Source: DDH964 sp963763205 (GTDB lineage Bacteria > Desulfobacterota > Desulfuromonadia > Desulfuromonadales > DDH964). From it: a stretch of 64,000 bases of DNA. Where the stretch lies: assembly GCA_963763205.1 (NCBI GenBank), contig CAVXNQ010000008.1:62001-126000 (forward strand), written 5' to 3'. The notes under the pieces are model-generated. The model was not told the origin of the DNA and ran no database searches. It saw only the letters and a program-made list of their open reading frames with translations. Positions 20,259 through 31,884 of this stretch are shown here, one piece after another (the stretch's first letter is position 1; each line of letters opens with the position of its first letter). The position numbers and the translations under genes were made by a program.

Positions 20259-20666
20259 TCAGCGTGGATGGTTAACAAAGGGATAAACATGGGTCAAGCC
20301 GATAATGTCGGTAATCAATAAGACAAAAAAGACTAACAGCGCCGCACCGAGGATCGCACCGACCGCATCGCCACCGGCAGGCAATTGGTCTATGGAGTGT
20401 GAAATTTTCGCTAATTCTTCAGTCGAAAGGCTGTCAACCCTTTGTTGGGCTTCTATAGGATCAACCCCATTTCGAGTCAAGACCTGCTTGACATCTTCAC
20501 GCGCCAGGAAGGCTGCCACCCGCGCTCGTTGGTCTGCGGCCTGCTGCCCGGCGATCACGGCATCGGTACCGATCATTTGAGCCTGAGCCCTGGGCACGTT
20601 AAAGTTAAGCAGACAGAAGGACACAACCAAGAGAAAGCTTACCGGAGACAAGAGTTTCTTTGGCAT
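20259..20666 (-). CDS. PA2779-type small membrane protein
   Basis: A 135-aa protein with a signal peptide (residues 1-29, ending RAQAQ), a helical middle containing DVKQVLTRNGVDPIEAQQRVDSLS, and one C-terminal membrane segment (GAILGAALLVFFVLLITDI). The start at 20666 has AAGGAGG 6 bases upstream. It precedes the PA2778-like peptidase and may be its partner or substrate (inference from pairing). The DNA here is a little richer in A and T than the neighbours, which could mean a different evolutionary history. Confidence 0.82.
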   Translation of the reverse strand: MPKKLLSPVSFLLVVSFCLLNFNVPRAQAQMIGTDAVIAGQQAADQRARVAAFLAREDVKQVLTRNGVDPIEAQQRVDSLSTEELAKISHSIDQLPAGGDAVGAILGAALLVFFVLLITDIIGLTHVYPFVNHPR

Positions 20667-21101
20667 AAAGTACCTCCTTTTCAGTTGATATATAACAACA
20701 TACCGCAATTTTAAAAAAATCATACCGCCCCCCGGGACCCCAGATCTTGCCCAAGAAACTGAACCAAGAATTCGCGTTGGTGCCGGGTTGAATTTCCAGA
20801 AAGGGCTATCGCGATCCGGCCCTCACCCCTTTGTTTTATTACGGAACAAGGGCAGGCCACTGTGCAGGTAGGTGCCTGCCCTAAGCTTTCCCACCCGGAC
20901 TGGCGACCGCTTGCATTTCCCGACAACCGAGATAAATAGAACTTGTCAGGCAGCATTTGCTCCGATCGCCCCGGGGCCTTTTTGTTCGCGGGAAAAGGGC
21001 TGACGAGAGAATCTCGCCATGGCAGAGCCGTTCTGCAGGGGCCATCCCGGTTCGTGCAGGTGTCCGGACAACGCAAAACCAGCCAGAAAAGGGGGACGAA
21101 G
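20667..21101. other. Intergenic region, divergent promoters
   Basis: This 435-base gap between the divergent PA2779-type and cytochrome genes has an AT-rich left end (about 20667-20730). No tRNA, convincing riboswitch or open frame is seen. Both genes must start from here. Confidence 0.4.
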
Positions 21102-21539
21102 ATGAAAAGGTCTGTTTGGGTTGTTGGTTTGCTGGCAGCGCTGATGATCCTGCCCGCCTGCAGCAAAAAAGAGGAGAAACCCAAGGAAACCGCGGCCGCT
21201 CCGCAGCAGCAGGCCCAACCCGCTACGCCGGCGGAAACCTCCAGCCAGCAAATGCCCGCCGCCGGCACGATGGCCACAAGCGACATGGACCAGGGCGAGA
21301 AGATCTACAATCTGACCTGCAAGACCTGCCACGGTGAAGGGGTCGCCGGGGCGCCCAAGTTCGGCGACAAGGAGGCGTGGGCCGACCGTATCGCCCAAGG
21401 GATGGATACCTTGGAAGAGAACGCCATCAACGGCTTCACCGGCAAGACCGGCACCATGCCACCCAAGGGGGGCAATGCGGCGCTAAGCGACGATGACGTC
21501 AAAGCAGCGGTGGAGTATATGGTCTCGAACAGCAAGTAG
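21102..21539 (+). CDS. Lipoprotein monohaem cytochrome c
   Basis: A 145-aa periplasmic electron carrier of the cytochrome c5-like group. It has a lipoprotein signal (MILPAC), a Pro/Ala/Gln-rich linker (residues 24-60) and one CKTCH haem site near residue 73. The distal Met probably lies in GTMPPKGG near 120. The ATG at 21102 follows a GGGGG-purine tract; the longer upstream frame from 20943 has no family match. It is likely monocistronic, with a strong hairpin 23 bases after the stop. Confidence 0.88.
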   Translation: MKRSVWVVGLLAALMILPACSKKEEKPKETAAAPQQQAQPATPAETSSQQMPAAGTMATSDMDQGEKIYNLTCKTCHGEGVAGAPKFGDKEAWADRIAQGMDTLEENAINGFTGKTGTMPPKGGNAALSDDDVKAAVEYMVSNSK

Positions 21540-21561
21540 GCGCCTTCACTCCCCGAATATC

Positions 21562-21599
21562 CGGCAGAGCCCGATCCTTGGCATGGTCGGGCTTTGCCG
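21562..21599 (+). terminator. Hairpin after cytochrome gene
   Basis: A 15-bp stem (21562-21576 with 21585-21599, two G-T pairs) and an 8-base loop. No long T-run follows, so termination efficiency is uncertain. Confidence 0.5.
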
Positions 21600-21838
21600 T
21601 CAGGAGCCCAAGGGCAGGCATGGGCGCATTTCGCACCCTTGGGTTCCTCGTGCCCTGCAGCGTCACCCTGGTAATGGTGCCGAAGTGGGTCGGGAGGAGG
21701 AAACCGTCTGGGAGAAACGGAACAAGCCCGCGGCAGCGACCGGAATTGCCCAGATTATGACCCTGGCCAAGCCATGGAAGTCTTGGTGCTCCCTCCAAGC
21801 CATTCAGGCGCAGTTCCTGCCGAGAATTTTATTCCTGC
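21600..21838. other. Intergenic stretch with a second inverted repeat
   Basis: It holds a 12-bp inverted pair (21603-21614 with 21636-21647, one G-T pair) separated by 21 bases. I see no credible gene in the remainder. Confidence 0.35.
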
Positions 21839-22057
21839 ATGATGATACCCTCGGGGGTTCGGCGGCTACGGCCTGCCAAAGACCCGACGGCCCAGATAAC
21901 CAAGCCCAAGGATCAGAAGTCCTCCCGCCGACGAGATGCATGCCAGAACAAGAAAGGCCTCGATGCGCTGGACGCCGATCTCAAAGCAGGGCGGATCAGC
22001 CAGGAGGAGTGCCTGCGCCGGAAGAAGGAGATCCAGGAGCGGTCACTGGTCTATTGA
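21839..22057 (+). CDS. Small SHOCT-like protein, start uncertain
   Basis: A possible 72-aa product whose last 35 residues (GLDALDADLKAGRISQEE and following) look like a short SHOCT-type helix-turn motif. The first half is basic and unlike any family I know. No clear ribosome site precedes the ATG at 21839. Because the following region contains many extra bases, the N-terminal part may be a frameshifted version of a longer signal-bearing protein. Confidence 0.35.
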   Translation: MMIPSGVRRLRPAKDPTAQITKPKDQKSSRRRDACQNKKGLDALDADLKAGRISQEECLRRKKEIQERSLVY

Positions 22058-22204
22058 ACTTCTGCGATGGACCAGCGAAAAACGATTCCGGCGTCCTCGT
22101 TTCGGCTGCCTCGATTTCCTGGCGCCGGAGGGGTATATACTGGTGTTCAGGGTGACAGCAGAGCTCGACTTGGCAGTTCATCTGCAACCGAGGGCGGCTC
22201 AGTC

Positions 22205-23069
22205 ATGGTCCGGCAGAGTAACAACCTGCGCAATCGGCGGTCCCGTCCCTGCTCCCTGCTCGAGGGCACCGCTCCCCGCGCTGCGGTTATCCTCCTGCTG
22301 ACGGCCGCCCTGCTGGTGGGAGGCTGCGCGGCGGTACGGGGCAGTCAAGGGGGACCAGGTCGCGAGGACCCGCCACCGGCCGCCCATCAATCCGAGAAAC
22401 TCCCCTTCCCGGTCTCCCCCAGGATGGCACCCCTTGAGCCGACGGTGGTCAGCTACCCCAACTACCGGGATCCGCTGATTTGGGTGAACCGGGGCATCTT
22501 CGCCTTCAACGACGTCACCTACCGCTACCTGCTGATCCCCCTCGGCAAGGGGTACGTGCGGGTGGTCCCCGATCCGGTCCGGCAGGGGCGTCGACAACTT
22601 CTTCTTCAACCTCAAGACGCCGATTTACGCGGTGAACCACCTGCTGCAGCTCAAGCCCAAACCCTTGGGGCGGGACCTGCTCCGCTTCGCCATCAACACC
22701 ACGCGTGGGCCTGCTGGGGCTGTTTCGACCCGGCCAAGGCCTGGTTCGGCCTCCAGCGGGAGGAGACCCATTTCGACGCCACCCTGAGCCCGTTATGGCG
22801 CCGGCTACGGCATCTACCTGGTGCTGCCGATCTTCGGCCCCTCCGACCTGCGCGAACCGCGCCTCCCTGGTGGTCGACTGCTCTCCTCAATCCGGTCTAT
22901 CTACCTGACCGACAACCCCGAGCGAAGCGCCATCGAGGGCTTCGACTTCTTCCAGGCCTATGCCCCGGGAGCGAAGCGTTACGAAATCCTGCGGCGCAAG
23001 AGCGAAGATCCCTATATCTTCTTCCGCAACCTCTATCTGCAGGGAGTTCAGCGGGATGTCGACTACTAG
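22205..23069 (+). pseudogene. mlaA: MlaA family lipoprotein, frameshifted (7 extra bases)
   Basis: The outer-membrane lipoprotein of the Mla system that removes misplaced phospholipid. The ATG at 22205 (GAGGG upstream) leads to a lipobox LLVGGC. The MlaA core YPNYRDPLIWVNRGIFAFND is in frame. From about 22583 the frame is lost, but removing one base near each of 22583, 22704, 22728, 22793, 22858, 22884 and 22902 restores one continuous protein. It reads through VDNFFFNLKTPIYAVNHLL, TDNPERSAIEGFDFFQAY and GVQRDVDY to the stop. 865 minus 7 is 858, exactly 286 codons. There are no nonsense changes otherwise. Confidence 0.8.
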
Positions 23070-25504
23070 AGCGCCTCGGCCGGCTGCTCCTCGAAACCAT
23101 CCTCACCCGTCCCGCCAGCGGTGCTGGCCCTCTTTCTGCTCGCCGCCGGCCGCCCTGGGCTGGCAGGCCCGGAAGTTCCGGATCGACGCCTCGGCCGAGA
23201 CCCTGCTGATGCGGGACGATCCCGACTACATCCGCACGGAGGTGGTCGAACCGCCGCTTCTCGCCCCAGGAGTTCCTGCTCGTCGCCTACCAGCCCAAGG
23301 ACCGCCGCTCTTTTCGGAACGCACCTTCAGCCGATCTGCGCAGCCTGAGCCAAAAACTGCGCGGGATCAAACGCGTGGTGTCGGTGCGCTCGATCCTCAA
23401 TGTGCCGCTGTTTTCCCTTGGCCGAGGGAGGCCTCCCCTCCCTGAAGGATCCCGCGGGGCTGACCATGGAGACAGCGGCACTTTCAGCCTCGACCGATTC
23501 AAACGGGCCCTGGCCGGCCACCCCCTCTACGAGGACCTGCTGATCAACAAGGCGCAGACCGCCACCGCCCTGCAGGTGCTGTTCAGAAGCGACAAGGAGC
23601 TCGACGAGATCGACGGCCGCATCCTCGACCTGCAGCGCAAGATCCCTGCACGGCGAACTCTCCGCGGCCGAAAAGCGAGGAACTGGCCCGCCTCCAGCAC
23701 CGGGCCGACCCCATCGAGGCAGCGGCTCGACCGGACCCGCAGCACCGAAATCAGGGACAATCCGCCGCATCGTCGCCGGCTACTGGGACCATGCGCGAAT
23801 CTATCTCGGTGGGCTGCACGTCCTCGGCTTACCAGCTGATCCGCATCATCAAGAACGACCTCATCGTCTTCGGCGGCGCGATCGCGGCGATCATCTGCCT
23901 GATCCTGCTGTCTCCTCTTCCGGCGGCTGCGCTGGGTGTTCATCCCGGTGCTCTGCTGCGCCTGCAGCGTCCTCTCCACCATGGGACTGTTCGGCCTGCT
24001 CGGGCTCAAGACCACGGTGATCTCCTCCAACTTCATCGCCCTGCAGCTGATTCTGACCCTGGCCATCGTCATCCACCTGATCGTCCAGTACCGGGAATAC
24101 AGCGCCGCCCACCCCGATTGGGACCAGGCGGAACTGGTCAGAAGAGACCCTGCGCGAAAGGCGCGCCCCTGCTTCTATGCCGGTGCGACCACCGCGGTCG
24201 GCTTCGGCTCCCTGCTCTTCAGCAGCATCCAGCCGGTGATCGCCTTCGGCTGGATGATGATCATCGCCATGGCCTTCTCCATCGCGGTCAGCCTGGTCCT
24301 CTTTCCGGCGGTGATGGCCCTGTTCGGCCGGGAGCAGGCGGCGAAGCGAGCTGGGGTTCGTCCGGCCGCATGCTGGACTTCTTCCGGCCGCCTGGCCCTG
24401 CGACACGCGCGTCCTGGTCGGCGGCGTCAGCGCCGCCGTCCTGGTCGCGAGCGTGAGCCGGCCTGTTCCGGCTGAACGTCGAGAACAGCTTCATCAACTA
24501 TTTCCGGGACAGGCACCCGGGTCCACCAGGAGCTGACTTTCATCGACCGCCAGCTCGGCGGCTCCACCCCCCTCGACCTCGTCTACACCATCCCGGCCGA
24601 CCGAACGGAAACAGGACCTGGTCATGACGGCCGCATACCGTCCAGACGCTGCAGCGCATCCAGTACGCCCTGCAGCAGCCACACGGCGAGTGGGCAAAAT
24701 CCTCTCCGTGGTCAACTTCACCGAAGTGGCCAAGAAGGTCAACGGCGGCAAGCCGCTGACCGAATACGAGCTCACCGCCCTCTACTGGACGATGGAGGAC
24801 GCCCTGCGCGAGGAGCTCCTGGGGGCGTTCTTCTCCCCCGGACACCACCAGGTGCGCTTCAGCATCCGCATTAAGGACGACCCCGGGCCTCAACCGGGCC
24901 GCATTGCTGGCCAGGCATCCGCAGCGACATGGAGAAACTCGGCATCCCGCCGGAGCGGTATACCGCTGACCAACCTCTTCGTCCTCTACCAGGACATCCT
25001 GCGGCGCCTGTTCCGCTCGCAGATCCTGACCATGGGGCTGGTCTACGCCGTGCTGACCCTGACCTTCTTCGGCATCTTCCGCTCCTTCAAGGTGGCCCTC
25101 ATCGGCATCGCTCCGAATATCCTCTCGACCCTGGTGGTGCTGGGGGTGATGGGCTGGGCGGGAATCCCCCTCGACCTGATGACCATCACCATCGCCGCCA
25201 TCGCCATGGGCATCGCGGTGGACGACACCATCCACTACATCCACCGCTACCTGGAGGAGCTGGCGCGAGGCTGCTCCAGAAAAGGCGGTGGAGCGCAGCC
25301 TCGCCAGCGTCGGCTACGCCATGGTCTATACCTCGCTGATCATCATCCTCGGCTTCGCCCTGCTGGCCTTCTCCGATTTTCGTGCCGAGCGTCCTGTTCG
25401 GCCTGCTGACCGGTCTGGCCATGACCGTGGCACTGGTTTTCGATCTGGCTCTGCTGCCGGCGCTGCTGGTCCGCTTCGTCAGGCAGGTGGGGAGTGGGGA
25501 GTAA
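23056..25504 (+). pseudogene. RND/MMPL-family exporter, heavily frameshifted
   Basis: A large inner-membrane RND-type exporter (COG1033-like, hydrophobic substrates), probably cotranscribed with MlaA. The likely start is the ATG at 23056, overlapping the mlaA end. If the extra A at about 23068 is removed, it reads MSTTERLGRLLLETILTRP. Pieces in successive frames are FRIDASAETLLMRDDPDYI, LYEDLLINKAQTATALQV, VLSTMGLFGLLGLKTTVIS, AGATTAVGFGSLLFSS, and IAAIAMGIAVDDTIHY near 25200. More than a dozen frame changes, mostly single extra bases, break it. Membrane-segment order and both RND halves are still recognisable. Confidence 0.75.
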
Positions 25505-25687
25505 GGAGCGGCATTGACACCCTTTCGCCAGGTGCTACCGTCAGAATTGCCGGGCAACGATCGCAGACAACCCCGGCCACCGTGGAGGATTCCCAAGAGC
25601 CAAGCGATCCCGGAAAGGCTTCCCGGGCCGCGGCTAAGTCTGTTATCTTGGGGCCGACAGCACCCTTAAATCACGAAAGAGAAAATC

Positions 25688-28198
<2,511 letters not shown>

Positions 28199-28214
28199 GC
28201 AGAGGGGGGAAATC

Positions 28215-28244
28215 CGAAAGGGGCCGGGTTACCGGCCCCTTTCG
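28215..28244 (+). terminator. Strong hairpin after glgP
   Basis: A perfect 13-bp stem (28215-28227 with 28232-28244) and a 4-base loop GTTA, starting 17 bases after the glgP stop. Confidence 0.7.
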
Positions 28245-28256
28245 GGTCAAAATCCT

Positions 28257-28351
28257 TCGGACACGGATAAAAATCTGATTTTCGCGGATCAGGAATTTAT
28301 GTTGAAATCCTTGTCTTTGTCTAGGGTTAATCCGTGTAAATCCGTGTCCGA
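28257..28351. repeat. Inverted-repeat intergenic element
   Basis: TCGGACACGGAT (28257-28268) pairs perfectly with ATCCGTGTCCGA (28340-28351) across 71 bases. A further TAATCCGTGTAAATCCGTG motif lies inside the right arm. It resembles the ACACGGAT-type repeats scattered in many deltaproteobacterial genomes. It sits between a terminator and a convergent gene. Confidence 0.6.
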
Positions 28352-28467
28352 TCGCCTTGGCTTGTAAAGCCCTCCGTAAAGGATCGGTTCGCTGGCAGGT
28401 ATGGCGACCTACCCAATTCCCGGCTCCGTTCCGGGTGCTCCGTCACCCCTGCGCCGGAGCGCAGTTC

Positions 28468-29328
28468 TCACTTCACGACTTGGAAGACCGCCGCGAAATC
28501 GGCGTCGGCCAGCCCCGCGGCGCGGGCGCGTTTGAAGGTCTCGTTGGCCGCCGCGGCGCTCGGCAGGGGCTGGGCGAGCTCGTCGCCGAGGGCGACGGCC
28601 AGGCGCAGGTCCTTCTGCATGTGCTTGAGGGGGAAGCTGGTGGGGAACTCCTCCTTGAGCAGCATCCCCCCCTTGCCGCGGAACATCGGGTTGGCGAGCG
28701 CCCCGGCATCGAGGACCTCCAGCAGCTGGGCGCCGTCGAGGCCACCCTTTTGCGCCAGCGCCAACCCCTCGCAGAAGGCGGTCATCATCCCCCCCATGAT
28801 CATGTTGACCACCAGCTTCATGCGCGCCCCCTGGCCGGTGGCACCCAGGTACAGGCGCAGCTTCCCCATCCTGTCGAGGGCCGGCGCGGCCTCCTCAAAG
28901 AGGTCCCGGTCGCCGCCGCAGAGGATGATCAGGGTGCCGTCCTCGGCCGGCTTCCTGGTGCCGGAGACCGGCGCTTCGAGAAACCGCCCGCCGGCGGCGG
29001 CGACCGCCGCACCGATTTCGCCGGACGTCCCGGCGTCCACCGTCGACATGTCGACGTAACCGCGCCCGCCACCGATGCCGGCCAGCACCCCCTCGGGACC
29101 GAAGCAGACCGCATGGGCCGCGGCGGGGTCGGCGAGCATAGCGAAGGTGATGTCGCAGCTTTCGGCCACCGCCCGCGGGTTCGCGCCCCGGCGGGCGCCG
29201 GCGGCGACCAGGGGTTCGCACTTTTCGGGGCTGCGGTTCCAGACGGTGACGTCGAAACCTGCCTTGACCAGGTTGGCCGCCATCGCGCTGCCCATGATGC
29301 CGAGGCCGAGGAATCCGTAAGTTGCCAT
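28468..29328 (-). CDS. NAD(P)-dependent beta-hydroxyacid dehydrogenase (gamma-hydroxybutyrate type)
   Basis: A 286-aa 3-hydroxyisobutyrate-dehydrogenase superfamily enzyme, close in pattern to the Geobacter gamma-hydroxybutyrate/glyoxylate-succinic semialdehyde reductases. The Rossmann motif is GFLGLGIMGSAMAANL at the N-terminus, the substrate loop is APVSGTRKPAEDGTL near 115, and the catalytic Lys lies in MKLVVNMIMGG near 170. Its start is 58 bases after the stop of the glycerate kinase gene on the same strand. Glyoxylate or tartronate semialdehyde reduction to glycerate, followed by the kinase, would be a coherent short pathway (inference). Confidence 0.9.
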   Translation of the reverse strand: MATYGFLGLGIMGSAMAANLVKAGFDVTVWNRSPEKCEPLVAAGARRGANPRAVAESCDITFAMLADPAAAHAVCFGPEGVLAGIGGGRGYVDMSTVDAGTSGEIGAAVAAAGGRFLEAPVSGTRKPAEDGTLIILCGGDRDLFEEAAPALDRMGKLRLYLGATGQGARMKLVVNMIMGGMMTAFCEGLALAQKGGLDGAQLLEVLDAGALANPMFRGKGGMLLKEEFPTSFPLKHMQKDLRLAVALGDELAQPLPSAAAANETFKRARAAGLADADFAAVFQVVK

Positions 29329-29386
29329 GATGTTGCTCCTTTCAATGCGGGAAGGGGGTCGACGATCGACGGCGCGACCGCCCGGG

Positions 29387-30751
29387 CTAAAGAATCAGGG
29401 CGATCTGGAGATCGCAGACGTTGGTGTTGGTCGGGCCGGTGCGGAACAGCGCCTCGGCGGCCCTGAAGAGATGGTAGGAGTCGTTGTCCGCCAGCGCCTG
29501 GCGCAGGACTTCGACTCTGGTCACGGCCGGGTGGGCGAGGGCCTGGGCGTCGGCGAAGGCGCCTGCCGCATCGGTCGGGCCATCGTTGCCGTCGGTGGCC
29601 GCCGACAGGAAAAAGACCCGCTCCTTCTCCTCCCCCCAACCCGCCATCTCGATCAGAAAAGCCAGGGCCAGCTCCTGGTTGCGCCCCCCTTTGCCCTGCC
29701 CCTGCAGGGTCACCACCGTCTCGCCGCCGCAGAGGAGGCAGGCGGGTTTTTTAACCAGCATGTCGCTGACCGCCGCATCCCGGGCGATGTCGGCAATCGC
29801 CTTGGCCGCATGGCGCGCCTCGCCGCACAGCTGCGCGGTCAGGGGCCGGACCTGGTAACCGAGCTCTGCCGCCTTGGCGGCGGAGGCCAGCAGCGCCTGG
29901 CGGTTGCTGCCGAGCAGGACGTTGTCGACCCGCGCCAGGCACGGGTCGCCCGGCTTGACCGTTTCGGGAATCTCGCCCTGCACACCCAGTTCCAGGGCCC
30001 GTATCACCGCCGCCGGCAGCTGCCGGCGCAGCCGGTAGCGCTCGATGATTTCCAGGGCCTGGGCATAGGTGGTGGCGTCGTCGGCGGTCAGTCCCGAGGC
30101 GATGCTGCCCAGGTCGTCGCCCACCACGTCGGAGAGGATCAGGTTGAGGCTGCGCGCCGGCTGCAGCAGCTGCAGCAGGCGCCCCCCCTTGAGGGCGGAG
30201 AGATGCTTGCGGACGCAGTTGATCTCGCGGATGTCGGCGCCGCAGGCGAGAAGCAGGGCGGTGGTGCGCTGCTTCTCCTCCAGGGTGAGCTCCACCCGGC
30301 CCCGCGAACTCTCCCGGTCCAGGGGGGCGGGAAGGAGCGCCGAGCCGCCGCCCGAGATGCAGGTGATCACCAGGGTCTGCGCGTCGGCTCCGCGGGCCAG
30401 CGCCGCGATGCGCCGGGCGGCGACGACGCCCGCCTGGTCCGGCACCGGGTGGCCGGCCTCCACCAGCTCCACGCGTTTCAGGGTCTCGGTGTGGCCGTAC
30501 TTGACGCAGACCAGCCCCTGCTCGAGCCGTTCGCCGAGGAGCTCCTCCACGGCCCGGGCCATCGGCGCCGCGGCCTTGCCGGCCCCGAGCAGGAGAATCC
30601 GCCGGTAATCCCGCAGGGGGATCGCGATCCTGCGTCCTTCCGTCGCCACGACCAGTTCGTCCCCCTCCAGGCTGAGCTGGCGGGCGATCATCGCGTAGGG
30701 GTCGACCCGCTCCAGGCCCGCGCGGAAAATCCCGGCGAGCACCTCGCGCAT
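29387..30751 (-). CDS. Glycerate 2-kinase (GckA/TtuD type)
   Basis: It phosphorylates D-glycerate to 2-phosphoglycerate. The 454-aa reading has the family elements ILLLGAGKAAAPMARA, KYGHTETLKRVELVEAGHPV, the Gly-rich CISGGGSALLPAP and the C-terminal MOFRL-type region with CLLCGGETVVTLQGQGKGG. The ATG at 30751 has no good ribosome site. An ATG at 30779 has AGGAG 6 bases upstream but lies in another frame. Deleting one C there joins it as MLTNPDPGRMREV, giving 463 aa, so the true start is probably 30779 with one erroneous base. Confidence 0.88.
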   Translation of the reverse strand: MREVLAGIFRAGLERVDPYAMIARQLSLEGDELVVATEGRRIAIPLRDYRRILLLGAGKAAAPMARAVEELLGERLEQGLVCVKYGHTETLKRVELVEAGHPVPDQAGVVAARRIAALARGADAQTLVITCISGGGSALLPAPLDRESSRGRVELTLEEKQRTTALLLACGADIREINCVRKHLSALKGGRLLQLLQPARSLNLILSDVVGDDLGSIASGLTADDATTYAQALEIIERYRLRRQLPAAVIRALELGVQGEIPETVKPGDPCLARVDNVLLGSNRQALLASAAKAAELGYQVRPLTAQLCGEARHAAKAIADIARDAAVSDMLVKKPACLLCGGETVVTLQGQGKGGRNQELALAFLIEMAGWGEEKERVFFLSAATDGNDGPTDAAGAFADAQALAHPAVTRVEVLRQALADNDSYHLFRAAEALFRTGPTNTNVCDLQIALIL

Positions 30752-30779
30752 GCGGCCCGGATCCGGGTTGGTGGAGCAT

Positions 30780-31112
30780 CTTTTTCTCCTGCGGCCAGGA
30801 AATCGAAAGGGTACGGATACCGGGGGGGAACCGGCAACAGCCTAAAGGATACCCGAAATTGCCGCAAACCGGGAGAACTCTGGCGCGGTAGCTGCGGTGC
30901 CGCCGGGCCGGGCTGCCTGCTGCGCAGGCCGGGGAAAACCGCTTGCTGCCTATTTTTTATTCATCCGGCCGCCGGCGGACGTTCCCTTCCGGGAGAAACC
31001 CCGGTTTTTCAAGGGGGGGCGTTTTTTCCCCGGGCTGGCACTGCCCTTGCTAGGATCTACGCTCAGCGCCCGAGAAATCTTTGCCTGCCATGTTCTGGAA
31101 AGGAGCACCCTC
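30780..31112. other. Intergenic region with sigma-54 promoter
   Basis: A 333-base gap between divergent genes. It carries the sigma-54 promoter at 31036-31051, with a G-run then a T-run just upstream. No clear dyad for an activator was found in it. Confidence 0.5.
31036..31051 (+). promoter_or_regulatory. Sigma-54 promoter upstream of ACT-like gene
   Basis: TGGCACTGCCCTTGCT fits TGGCAC-N5-TTGCT. GG is at 31037-31038 and GC at 31049-31050, spaced 10 bases. It is 61 bases before the ATG at 31113. Confidence 0.78.
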
Positions 31113-31709
31113 ATGTCGATCAGCAGCAACAACTTCCAGCCGGAACCCGCCTGCGGCGCTTCCGCAGGCCAGCCCGGCTTCACCCTTGCCGCCAAACGGG
31201 ACGGCCGCTACGAAGTCTCCCTGCAGGGCCGCTTCCTGCCGGGATGGCTCGGCGAGTTCTCCGCCGGCCTGGCCGATCACCGGCTCAGCATCCTGACCGG
31301 CAGCGCCCGGCGCATCTCCCCTTCCGTCTGGCAGGCCTGTTTCGAGCTGGACGCCAGCGCCGCCGGGACGAAACCGGACCACATCGACTTCCTGGCCCTG
31401 GCTTCCTCGCGCTCCGCGGCCAAAGGGGCCACTCCGGCCCTGGAGACGGTGCGCGTGGTCGAGGAGAAGGATGCCCTGCTGGTCGAGGTCAACGGCGCCG
31501 ACCAGCTCGGCTTTCTCGCCGGCCTCCTCAAGCGCTTCGCCTTTTATTCTCTCTTCCCCGTGGAACTGGAGGTCGCGACGGCCGGCGGGCAGATTTCCGA
31601 CCGCATCCGCCTCAAGGGGGTCGGCGGCATCTCTCCTTCGGCCGAGGCGGTGGACGCCCTGCGCAAAGGGTTGCAGGAACTGGCGGGAAATCGCGCCAGC
31701 AACAACTAG
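31113..31709 (+). CDS. Tandem ACT-like regulatory protein
   Basis: A 198-aa soluble protein with two similar halves. Half one (residues about 20-95) contains EVSLQGRFLPGWLGEFSAGL and SVWQACFELD. Half two (about 115-175) contains LVEVNGADQLGFLAGLLKRF and VELEVATAGG. Both look like ACT domains (beta-alpha-beta-beta-alpha-beta), as found in ligand-binding regulators such as the GlnD C-terminus. I do not know its ligand. The ATG at 31113 follows AAAGGAG. With its own sigma-54 promoter and no catalytic domain, it is probably a small-molecule sensor or adaptor. Confidence 0.68.
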   Translation: MSISSNNFQPEPACGASAGQPGFTLAAKRDGRYEVSLQGRFLPGWLGEFSAGLADHRLSILTGSARRISPSVWQACFELDASAAGTKPDHIDFLALASSRSAAKGATPALETVRVVEEKDALLVEVNGADQLGFLAGLLKRFAFYSLFPVELEVATAGGQISDRIRLKGVGGISPSAEAVDALRKGLQELAGNRASNN

Positions 31710-31884
31710 TCCACCACCGGGCCGCAGAAGCAGGCTCGCGGCTGCGGCCCAATCATTCCCCCCGGTACCACCCGCCGCTGCGAAATTCTTCCTCGCCACA
31801 TCCCGCCCTAACAAATCCCTGGTAAAGGTTAACCAAAGACTCCGCCGCCGTGGCGGGGCCGCCACCGACCAGGGAGCATTCGCC

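Noticed and set aside
20980..21100. Possible c-di-GMP riboswitch before the cytochrome c gene
   Set aside because: A GGCAGAGCC string recalls the GEMM core, but the GNRA tetraloop, GGACGCAAAGCC core and closing stem are missing.
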